DNA of 6,629 bases from JBFEYJ01 sp041562215 (GTDB taxonomy: Bacteria > Pseudomonadota > Gammaproteobacteria > Thiohalomonadales > Thiohalomonadaceae), in NCBI GenBank assembly GCA_041562215.1, contig JBFEYJ010000159.1:1-6629 (forward strand). The letters are read 5' to 3'. Positions within the stretch are counted from its first letter, which is position 1, and each line of letters begins with the position of its first letter. Made by a program: the position numbers and the translations under genes. This document shows, piece after piece, positions 1 to 5,063 of this stretch. The notes beneath the pieces are model-generated. The model saw nothing but the letters and a program-made list of their open reading frames with translations, was not told the DNA's origin and ran no database searches.

Positions 1-180
1 ACTCAAACCGAGACTCAAACCGAGACTCAAACCGAGACTCAAACCGAGACTCAAACCGAGACTCAAACCAAGACTCAAACCGAGACTCAAACCGAGACTC
101 AAACCGAGACTCAAACCGAGACTCAAACCGAGACTCAAACCGAGACTCAACCCGAGACTCAAACCGAGGCTCAAACCGAC
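1..180 (+). repeat. 12-bp tandem repeat array, 15 units in view
   Basis: The unit is ACTCAAACCGAG. Twelve of 15 units are identical. Unit 6 (61-72) has G to A at its tenth base, unit 13 (145-156) has A to C at its seventh base, and the last unit (169-180) differs at its first and last bases. The array continues past the left window edge. The unit length is a multiple of three, so gain or loss of units keeps reading frame. Near-identity at the nucleotide level, including third codon positions, points to recent expansion by slippage or unequal recombination. Confidence 0.97.
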
Positions 181-234
181 TCAGGGTCTGTGCCTAAAGC
201 TGACCTTGCGAAGCAGGCAACCCGAGCGGAGTAA
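1..234 (+). CDS. 3' end of an unidentified gene with Thr-Gln-Thr-Glu repeats (5' partial)
   Basis: The frame beginning at base 1 is open from the window edge to a TAA at 232-234. It encodes 15 four-residue units (TQTE, with TQTK, TQPE and AQTD variants), then the polar tail SGSVPKADLAKQATRAE. The start and any recognisable domain lie outside the window, so the function is unknown. The repeat would give an acidic, extended, low-complexity C-terminus. Frame choice is not certain: a 12-bp repeat is open in all three + frames, and frame 2 (LKPR repeats) also stays open to a TAG at 293-295. Its downstream tail is rich in Cys, Trp and His and looks non-coding, so the TQTE frame is preferred. The gap of 94 bases to the next gene contains an inverted repeat and a T run, so this gene may be a separate transcription unit from the motor operon. 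Confidence 0.55.
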   Translation, partial: TQTETQTETQTETQTETQTETQTKTQTETQTETQTETQTETQTETQTETQPETQTEAQTDSGSVPKADLAKQATRAE

Positions 235-293
235 CTATGTCGGGGCTGATACACACAGCGCGGGTTGCCTGCATCAGATATGTTGGTTTTTTT
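213..293 (+). terminator. Perfect 12-bp inverted repeat followed by a T run; possible terminator or attenuator
   Basis: GCAGGCAACCCG (213-224) is the exact reverse complement of CGGGTTGCCTGC (261-272). The left arm lies inside the last codons of the upstream gene and the 36-base loop contains its TAA. A smaller hairpin, GCTG (245-248) with CAGC (256-259), fits inside the loop. Seven Ts (287-293) follow 14 bases after the right arm. This is not a canonical intrinsic terminator, because the loop is long and the T run is not adjacent, but the perfect pairing is unlikely to be chance. It could end upstream transcription, attenuate read-through into the operon, or be a small palindromic element. 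Confidence 0.4.
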
Positions 294-328
294 AGATGTG
301 ATTTTGTTTTTTATTCTGAGTTGATGAT

Positions 329-955
329 ATGACTTGTGCTGCATCGTTAACATCGCGTAACTACGGCCTGTTTGCCGCTTTGTTGATGGCAACACTGCTG
401 CTGGCAGGCTGCGTTTCTTCGCCGACTAAACCTGACGGAGAGAAGGATTTTTCCGGGATCTACTTCGTAGAAAACGAGAGCGTCGATTTGGCTGTTAGGA
501 AAGATTTCGAAACGGCCATCAAGTTACTTCAGGCCGGTGAGTACGAAAAGGCGATCGAACTTTTGGAAAAAGTGAAGAAAGGCTCACAAAAGAATTCAGC
601 ACCTTACATTAATATTGCAATGGCTTATGAAAAAACAGGTGAGATTCAGAAAGCCGAAGAGAACCTTAAGCAGGCATTGACGATAAACCCTGAACATCCT
701 GTGGCTAATAATGAGTATGCTCTGTTATATCGTAAAACAGGGCGTTATGCCGAAGCCCGGCAGTTGTACGAAAGAGTGGTCGAGCGATATCCGGAATTTA
801 TGCCCGCGAGGAAGAATTTCGGTATTTTATGTGAACTCTATCTTGATGACGCGTCATGTGCTCTTGCACAATACGAAGAGTACATTCAAGTAAACCCTGA
901 CGATGGAGATGTCAAGTTATGGATTGCTGCTCTAAAGCAAAGGCTGGGCAATTGA
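329..955 (+). CDS. TPR-repeat lipoprotein, first gene of the motor operon
   Basis: This 208-residue protein has a lipoprotein signal peptide: an Arg at residue 10, a hydrophobic stretch at 14-26, and the lipobox LAGC with the modified Cys at residue 28. Residue 29 is Val rather than Asp, so outer-membrane sorting is expected by the E. coli rule. The mature part contains about four tetratricopeptide repeats at roughly residues 57-90, 91-122, 125-158 and 159-191, with typical Gly/Ala/Pro positions such as LLQAGEYEKAIELL and INPEHPVA. TPRs form a protein-binding superhelix, so the likely role is a periplasm-facing scaffold anchored in the outer membrane. An in-frame TGA at 317-319 excludes a longer N-terminus, and ATG 329 supports the full signal peptide; only a weak GAG (318-320) precedes it. 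TPR proteins accompany some multi-gene TonB systems (for example TtpC-associated TonB2 in Vibrio) and gliding motors, which fits this context. The exact partner is inference. Confidence 0.9.
   Translation: MTCAASLTSRNYGLFAALLMATLLLAGCVSSPTKPDGEKDFSGIYFVENESVDLAVRKDFETAIKLLQAGEYEKAIELLEKVKKGSQKNSAPYINIAMAYEKTGEIQKAEENLKQALTINPEHPVANNEYALLYRKTGRYAEARQLYERVVERYPEFMPARKNFGILCELYLDDASCALAQYEEYIQVNPDDGDVKLWIAALKQRLGN
939..943 (+). promoter_or_regulatory. Ribosome binding site supporting a TTG start at 952
   Basis: AAAGG lies 8 bases before TTG 952 and inside the 3' end of the TPR gene. It supports TTG over the in-frame ATG 919, which would add a Cys- and Lys-containing N-terminus ahead of an otherwise ordinary signal peptide and overlap the upstream gene by 37 bases. 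Confidence 0.55.
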
Positions 956-1236
956 GAAAACAGGTTACCGGTGTCTTGTTCGGATTGAGCGTTCTTGCTC
1001 TCTTTCAGCCCTATGCATACGCGGCAGGGGACTCAGAGCCGAAAATGATCTCCGGTATCTCCATTGTGGGTAATAATGAAGCGCCAAAATCGCTCTTCAT
1101 TGTGCCCTGGAAGAGCTCGGAAATCGGCTCGGAGACAGGACTTACGCCCGGGATGATGGATGATTCCATGCGCCCTGTCGACCGGGACGTATTCATGCGT
1201 GAAATAGATTTTTATGAAATTAGACATGCACAATGA
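952..1236 (+). CDS. Small exported protein of unknown function in the ExbBD/TonB-like operon
   Basis: Starting at TTG 952 (a 4-bp TTGA overlap with the stop of the TPR gene), the product has 94 residues. Residues 2-4 (RKQ) and the hydrophobic segment VTGVLFGLSVLALF form a signal peptide with a probable signal peptidase I site after AYA (about residue 24). The mature protein is only about 70 residues, with a central stretch ISIVGNNEAPKSLFIVPWK, then Gly- and Met-rich sequence, and an end rich in acidic and basic residues (RPVDRDVFMREIDFYEI). No enzymatic motif, Cys pair or membrane segment is visible in the mature part. I do not recognise a named family. Tight coupling to the TPR lipoprotein and the channel genes suggests a periplasmic accessory of the same machine, possibly a partner of the TPR scaffold; that is inference. 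An alternative start at ATG 919 gives 105 residues and is less likely. Confidence 0.75.
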   Translation: MRKQVTGVLFGLSVLALFQPYAYAAGDSEPKMISGISIVGNNEAPKSLFIVPWKSSEIGSETGLTPGMMDDSMRPVDRDVFMREIDFYEIRHAQ

Positions 1237-1274
1237 CGCATGTGTTATCGACAAATGCTGGTGAGGGTTAGGTA

Positions 1275-1919
1275 ATGGGTTTCATCGATAAAATTGTAAG
1301 TTTCTTTGTTGAAGGCGGTTTCTGGATGTACCCGATTCTGACGGTGGGCGCCATCGGCGTCGCTATCGGTTTCGAGCGATTCATCAAGCTGGCGCTGGTG
1401 GAGCGTGCAAATCGCAAGATGTGGAGTGAACTGCATCCGGTCCTTGTTGAAGGTGATTTTGACAGGGCGCGTGAGATGACCGCCAACGATGACTCAACGG
1501 TGAGCAAGCTGCTCGAAGTCGGCCTGGAACGTCAGGGCACGGTTCGTCGCCGCGAAGATATCGAAATCGCGATGGAGGAGGGGATGATGGAAATCATTCC
1601 CCAGCTGGAAAAGCGTATCTCTTATATTGCGCTTTACGCCAACCTCTCAACACTCCTTGGACTGCTGGGTACCATCATCGGTCTGATCGCGGCATTTAAT
1701 GCAGTGGCCAACGCCAACCCGGCGGAAAAAGCCGACCTGCTCTCGGCCAGTATCTCAGTGGCCATGAACACCACAGCATTCGGTCTGATCGCGGCCATTC
1801 CATTGCTTATTATCCACTCCTTCCTTACCTCAAAGGCCGGCGCTATTGTCGATAGCCTTGAAATGGCATCGGTCAAGACGTTGAACGTCATCACCGGCAA
1901 GGCCCGACGCGCCCAGTAA
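1275..1919 (+). CDS. MotA/TolQ/ExbB-family proton channel protein
   Basis: This is a 214-residue inner-membrane protein of the stator family that, with ExbD/TolR proteins, converts proton flow into mechanical work. Three membrane helices are visible at about residues 16-37, 117-145 and 161-186, with a cytoplasmic segment between the first two (about 38-115). Family hallmarks are LLGLLGTIIGLIAAF in helix 2 and NTTAFGLIAAIPLLI in helix 3. Aligned without gaps to E. coli ExbB helix 3 (from memory), Thr167 matches the conserved Thr181, but the position of Glu176 is Val162. GAGGG at 1263-1267 lies 7 bases before ATG 1275. It is followed after 11 bases by two ExbD genes. At 214 residues it is a little shorter than E. 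coli TolQ (230) and ExbB (244). The two ExbD genes and AgmX-type partner suggest it is closer to AglR-like stators than to classical ExbB; the exact subfamily is not provable here. Confidence 0.95.
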   Translation: MGFIDKIVSFFVEGGFWMYPILTVGAIGVAIGFERFIKLALVERANRKMWSELHPVLVEGDFDRAREMTANDDSTVSKLLEVGLERQGTVRRREDIEIAMEEGMMEIIPQLEKRISYIALYANLSTLLGLLGTIIGLIAAFNAVANANPAEKADLLSASISVAMNTTAFGLIAAIPLLIIHSFLTSKAGAIVDSLEMASVKTLNVITGKARRAQ

Positions 1920-1930
1920 ACGGATCGAAC

Positions 1931-2425
1931 ATGTCCAGAAGACAAAAAGCCAGGCGTGGTTCCGAGCAGGTAGAGCTCGACATCACCACTTTTCTTAACC
2001 TGATGGTGGTATTGATCCCCTTTCTGCTGGTTACCGCTGTATTTTCCCGGATCACCATCCAGGAATTGAACCTTCCCACGGCAGCGTCGGGTGGGGAAAA
2101 ACCGGATAAACCCTTAGTCACCATAGAAGTCATCGTGCGCAAGGATAAGCTCCAGATCAGTGATGGTAAGCGTATTACCGATACCATCCCGTTACGCGCC
2201 GACGGCAAGCAGGATATCAAGGAACTCTCCAGGAAACTGCTTTCCCTTAAGGGTGAATACAGCGAAAAGCAAGATGCTACGATTCTGGCTGAGCCCGGCA
2301 TCGAGTATGAAGCTCTTATTCACGTGATGGATGCTGTCAAAGTGGCCGAGGTCAAAGAGAAGGGTGTTGAGGAAATACAGCGGGTGGTCCTGTTTCCGCA
2401 GCTATCACTGGGTGATGCGCCATGA
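1931..2425 (+). CDS. ExbD/TolR-family protein lacking the proton-carrying Asp
   Basis: This 164-residue protein has the ExbD layout: a basic cytoplasmic N-terminus (residues 1-14, many Arg and Lys), one membrane helix (about 20-39), then a periplasmic domain (40-164). The segment DITTFLNLMVVLIPFLL aligns gaplessly with NVTPFIDVMLVLLIIFM of E. coli ExbD. The essential Asp25 of ExbD (Asp23 of TolR) is Asn23 here, and the usual Pro before it is Thr20. The helix has its own Pro30. The periplasmic part carries the family-like VTIEVIVRKDKLQIS strand region and a VEEIQRVVLFPQL end. ATG 1931 lies 11 bases after the channel gene, with only weak Shine-Dalgarno complementarity, so translational coupling is likely. 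Its stop overlaps the next gene's start (ATGA at 2422-2425). It probably forms a heterodimer with the following ExbD and contributes structure or periplasmic binding rather than proton transfer. Confidence 0.93.
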   Translation: MSRRQKARRGSEQVELDITTFLNLMVVLIPFLLVTAVFSRITIQELNLPTAASGGEKPDKPLVTIEVIVRKDKLQISDGKRITDTIPLRADGKQDIKELSRKLLSLKGEYSEKQDATILAEPGIEYEALIHVMDAVKVAEVKEKGVEEIQRVVLFPQLSLGDAP

Positions 2426-2919
2426 AAAATACCCGTCGACTGAAGCGTATGACACGTGCAAAACGCAACAAGGCGGGAGGCCTGAATCTCACCTCCCTGA
2501 TGGACGTGTTTACTATTCTTGTTCTGTATCTCCTGGTTAACCAGTCGGCTGTAGAGGTCGTGGAGCCGCCAAAGGATATTAAGTTGCCTGACTCCGTCGT
2601 CGAAGCCAAGCCACGGACAACCGTAATGATGATGGTGAGCGAAGATGTTGTCATGATTCAGGGAGAACCTGTCGTGACTATCGCAGAACTGCTGGAAAAC
2701 AAAAGTGAAAATATCGCAGCGATCAAAGACGCGCTGCTTAAGCTCAAGGATAATGTTATCGGGCTCAACACCGAAACGATTGCCAAAAGCAACGAGGTCA
2801 CCATCATGGCCCATCGCACCGTGCCGTACAAGATACTGAAAGCACTAATGTCGTCCTGTACCAGTGCAGGCTATACAAAGATATCGCTTGCGGTAAATCA
2901 GAAAGCATTTCAAAGTTAG
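2422..2919 (+). CDS. ExbD/TolR-family protein with intact proton-carrying Asp
   Basis: This second ExbD paralogue has 165 residues. It has a strongly basic cytoplasmic N-terminus (about residues 4-18), then LNLTSLMDVFTILVLYLL with Asp28 at the position of the proton-carrying Asp25 of E. coli ExbD, a single membrane helix (about 24-41) and a periplasmic domain (42-165) that ends in a family-like TSAGYTKISLAVNQK strand. It differs widely from the preceding ExbD, so this is not a recent duplication. Its ATG overlaps the TGA of that gene in an ATGA junction, the classic sign of translational coupling and near-equal production. With the ExbB-family protein it should form the proton-driven stator at the inner membrane, and it appears to supply the only titratable carboxylate of the ExbD pair. 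Confidence 0.94.
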   Translation: MKNTRRLKRMTRAKRNKAGGLNLTSLMDVFTILVLYLLVNQSAVEVVEPPKDIKLPDSVVEAKPRTTVMMMVSEDVVMIQGEPVVTIAELLENKSENIAAIKDALLKLKDNVIGLNTETIAKSNEVTIMAHRTVPYKILKALMSSCTSAGYTKISLAVNQKAFQS

Positions 2920-2928
2920 TGTGATTTC

Positions 2929-4296
2929 GTGACTAATTCTATTTCACAACGGCTGCAGGTCGTTCAGGCGAATCTTGTTGAGGCCGAGCAACAGCTCAAG
3001 CGTCTTAATCAGGATCTTGAGAGCGTCAACCAGCGACTGGATGAATTTTCCGGCGAGCGACAGCAGTATCAGCTCCTCGATGATATTTGTTCGTCACTCG
3101 ACAAATTGTCCGAGTTGGGTGTCGCTAATCTTTTCTGGGGGGACGAAAGTGCCGACACGGCACAACAACAGCAACTGGATCGTGTTCGTGCCAGCGTTGG
3201 CGAATTCCAGAGCCGGATCGGTACGATTGAGTCCGACAAGCAGTCCCTGCTAAAGAAAATTGAGAAGCAATTAACCCAGATCGATATCCTGAATGATGAT
3301 GTCGCCGAGATTCAGGAGCAGCAAGAACGCGCTAAAAACGACTATATTATCGAGCGTGAGGAGCAACCGCTCCCTTACCGTCCGATGGTCATGCCCTGGA
3401 GTAAACAGGGCGAGGACGAGAGTCGTTATCGCAAGGCCCTCGCACTTGTCTTTCTGTTTGTGTTCTCGCTCTCCGGTCTGATTTCCGTTTGGGAACTGCC
3501 TGATACCGAGAATGAAGTGGTTGAGATCCCGGAGCACCTGGTCAAGCTGGTCAAGAAGGATAAGCCGAAACCCAAGCCGCCCGAGAAAAAGCCGGAAAAG
3601 CCGAAGGAAGAGAAGCCTAAGGACGATAAGAAACCGTCCGAGAAGAAGCCTAAGCCGACCGCTGCGGAGACACAGCAAGCACGCAAGGTTGCAGAGAACT
3701 CGGGTGTTCTGGCCTTCAAGAATGACTTTAATGACCTGCTGGCAGACGATGTGAATACAAAGCTCGGTGCTTCGGCCAAACTGAGCAACAAGGGTGCCAA
3801 GGCCACCGGTGATGCGAGCCGCAATCTAGTGATGTCCCAGGCCAAGAATAACAGTGGCGGTATCAATACGGCATCGCTCAACAGAAAAGTCGGCGGTGGC
3901 GCCGGCAAGCAAATGGGCGGCGGTGTGTCGTTCTCCAGAGTAGAGAGTGCGATCGGTACTGATATGGCCGACGACCGTCCGCTCAGTGACGGACCCGGTC
4001 CGTCACGCACGGACGAAGAGATCCAGATTGTGTTCGACCGTTACAAGGCAGCGCTCTACCGCATCTATAACCGCGAACTGCGCAATAATCCGTTACTCAG
4101 AGGTAAGATGGTGTTGCGTATCACGATTGAATCCAACGGCTCGGTCTCCGCTGTCAAGATCGAATCAACCGATATGAAATCGCCTGCGCTCTCAGCGGGT
4201 ATCATAGAGCGTGTGAAGAAGTTCAACTTCGGGGCAAAGTCTGGTGTGCCTAAGACCACCATTCTTTACCCGATTGACTTCCTGCCGGCTACCTGA
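2929..4296 (+). CDS. TonB-like protein with cytoplasmic coiled coil and AgmX/PglI C-terminal domain
   Basis: This 455-residue protein starts at GTG 2929, nine bases after the second ExbD; no strong ribosome site is visible, so coupling is likely. Layout: a cytoplasmic region (1-167) with two coiled-coil stretches (about 5-40, with L9, V12, L16, A19, L23, L26, L30, V33, L37, F40 in 3-4 spacing, and about 83-140), separated by a segment containing GVANLFWGDE; one membrane helix (about 168-187); a Lys/Pro/Glu-rich periplasmic linker (about 203-245); a Gly/Ser/Asn-rich stretch (about 305-335); and a C-terminal TonB-like domain (about 363-453). The last has FDRYKAALYRIYNRELRNNP, then GKMVLRITIESNGSV and a VKKFNFG segment, typical of AgmX/PglI C-terminal domains. 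E. coli TonB has almost no cytoplasmic part, so the large coiled coil is distinctive. The likely role is to take force from the stator and deliver it across the periplasm, with the coiled coil binding a cytoplasmic partner or itself. The receptor or target is unknown. Confidence 0.92.
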   Translation: MTNSISQRLQVVQANLVEAEQQLKRLNQDLESVNQRLDEFSGERQQYQLLDDICSSLDKLSELGVANLFWGDESADTAQQQQLDRVRASVGEFQSRIGTIESDKQSLLKKIEKQLTQIDILNDDVAEIQEQQERAKNDYIIEREEQPLPYRPMVMPWSKQGEDESRYRKALALVFLFVFSLSGLISVWELPDTENEVVEIPEHLVKLVKKDKPKPKPPEKKPEKPKEEKPKDDKKPSEKKPKPTAAETQQARKVAENSGVLAFKNDFNDLLADDVNTKLGASAKLSNKGAKATGDASRNLVMSQAKNNSGGINTASLNRKVGGGAGKQMGGGVSFSRVESAIGTDMADDRPLSDGPGPSRTDEEIQIVFDRYKAALYRIYNRELRNNPLLRGKMVLRITIESNGSVSAVKIESTDMKSPALSAGIIERVKKFNFGAKSGVPKTTILYPIDFLPAT

Positions 4297-4319
4297 TGAA
4301 GTTCTTGTAAAAGTTGTCT

Positions 4320-4345
4320 CTTCCTCCTCTCTTTAGAGGAGGGGG
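4320..4345 (+). terminator. Hairpin downstream of the motor operon, without a T run
   Basis: CCTCCTCT (4323-4330) pairs perfectly with AGAGGAGG (4335-4342) around the loop CTTT. Two G-U pairs and one G-C pair extend the stem to 4320/4345. It lies 23 bases after the stop of the TonB-like gene, the right place for a terminator. What follows is A-rich, not T-rich, on the + strand, and the minus strand offers no clean T run either. It may act as a 3' RNA-stabilising stem or a non-canonical terminator. Confidence 0.4.
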
Positions 4346-4384
4346 AAACAAAAACAAATGCGCTAGCTTTCAAGCATGCCCATT

Positions 4385-4400
4385 GGACCAATTTTGGTCC
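4385..4400. promoter_or_regulatory. 16-bp dyad, possible operator or small hairpin
   Basis: GGACCAA (4385-4391) and TTGGTCC (4394-4400) are perfect reverse complements separated by TT. The two-base spacer is too short for a relaxed RNA hairpin, so a dimeric protein-binding site is as likely. No adjacent promoter or clear gene shows what it might regulate. Confidence 0.25.
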
Positions 4401-4487
4401 CGAACCAGTCAAGCGGTGACAGCCTATCGAGTCGTCTACCGGCATGTGAGTAGGCACGCTCTTCAGGTTGAATGGAACACTGAGGTT

Positions 4488-4751
4488 ATGACCGCGTTAA
4501 TGGAATCCTCGCCGGACCATCGAAACACCTCTCTTCAGCGAGTAAAACAGGTTTGGTCGGCATGCTGCCTGGACAACTTCCATAAGTACTTTGAACATGA
4601 CGATCGCCGTTACCATCGTGAACACGATTTGGAGAATGGCAAGCGTCAAGTGTATGATCCAAATATTAATTTTATTGGAAACAGACAAAAAAAGTCGGGA
4701 ATGACTTATCGTGGTAACTTCGATACCTCGGATACAGTAATCATCTTCTGA
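4488..4751 (+). CDS. Doubtful small ORF of unknown function
   Basis: An open frame ends at TGA 4749-4751. Usable starts are ATG 4488 (87 residues) or ATG 4500 (83 residues); the frame stays open back to TTG 4314, which lies at the edge of the operon hairpin. GAGG (4482-4485) is too close to the first ATG (2 bases) and rather far from the second (14 bases). The predicted protein is hydrophilic, rich in His, Arg and Asp (for example YFEHDDRRYHREHDLENGK), with no signal peptide or recognised domain. The lack of a good ribosome site and its place in an otherwise non-coding gap make chance or gene remnant as likely as a real gene. Confidence 0.2.
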   Translation: MTALMESSPDHRNTSLQRVKQVWSACCLDNFHKYFEHDDRRYHREHDLENGKRQVYDPNINFIGNRQKKSGMTYRGNFDTSDTVIIF

Positions 4752-5063
4752 TCCTCGAAAATTCTGAGAAAAGTCAAAAAATCTCTGTTTTTCCCTTTCG
4801 CAAAATTGCAGGCTTGATATAGTACATAAAAAAATGTGCCTAACTTCACGTTTTAGCTACAAAAATCCAGGCATAGGGTGATTTTTGACTCTTAAGTCAC
4901 GATATTACTCATAGATTTTACATATTGTGCAATCATGCATATTGGCCTTACTTGGTGGAACTTGCTGTACAAAAAAATGGTTAGTATCAGGGGAGTCTCC
5001 GGTTTTTTTGAAAGCGCCGTGCGGTTGACCACGCGGGCGCTGTGTAGCATTTTGCCTATTCAC
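4752..5063 (+). promoter_or_regulatory. AT-rich upstream and leader region of the DUF11-like gene
   Basis: This stretch is richer in A and T than the flanking genes and has no convincing gene. Visible elements are TTGACT (4885-4890), a possible -35 box with no convincing -10 at 17 bases; the dyad TGACT-CTTA-AGTCA (4886-4899) overlapping it; CAAT-C-ATGCAT-T-ATTG-like symmetry around 4930-4944; GGGGAGTCTCCGG followed by seven Ts (4990-5009); and a GC-rich inverted repeat AGCGCC/GGCGCT (5013-5018/5036-5041). The promoter for the large exported protein probably lies here, but I cannot place it exactly. Confidence 0.35.
5013..5041 (+). repeat. GC-rich hairpin just upstream of the DUF11-like gene
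   Basis: AGCGCC (5013-5018) pairs perfectly with GGCGCT (5036-5041). Inside the 17-base loop, GTG (5019-5021) can pair with CAC (5030-5032), or GGT (5023-5025) with ACC (5028-5030). It lies 22 bases before ATG 5064, directly after a T run (5003-5009). It could be a 5' leader structure that modulates translation; there is no direct evidence. Confidence 0.4.

Noticed and set aside
1..180. CRISPR array
   Set aside because: The 12-bp units are directly adjacent with no unique spacers, so this is a simple tandem repeat.
919..951. ATG 919 as the start of the small exported protein
   Set aside because: It adds MDCCSKAKAGQ ahead of a complete signal peptide and overlaps the TPR gene by 37 bases; TTG 952 has AAAGG at 8 bases and a 4-bp overlap like others in this operon.
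3426..4010. Minus-strand open frames opposite the TonB-like gene (also 3271-3678)
   Set aside because: Their Leu/Arg and Ser/Pro-rich low-complexity products are the complement of the Lys/Pro/Glu-rich linker; the + strand product has clear domains.
4358..4366. ATG after the AGGAGG of the operon hairpin, as a start
   Set aside because: The frame reads Met-Arg-stop, and AGGAGG is locked in the stem and about 15 bases away.
4497..4688. Minus-strand 63-residue hydrophobic peptide
   Set aside because: It could be a small membrane protein, but no ribosome site, promoter or conserved feature is visible, and it overlaps a doubtful + ORF with equal claims.
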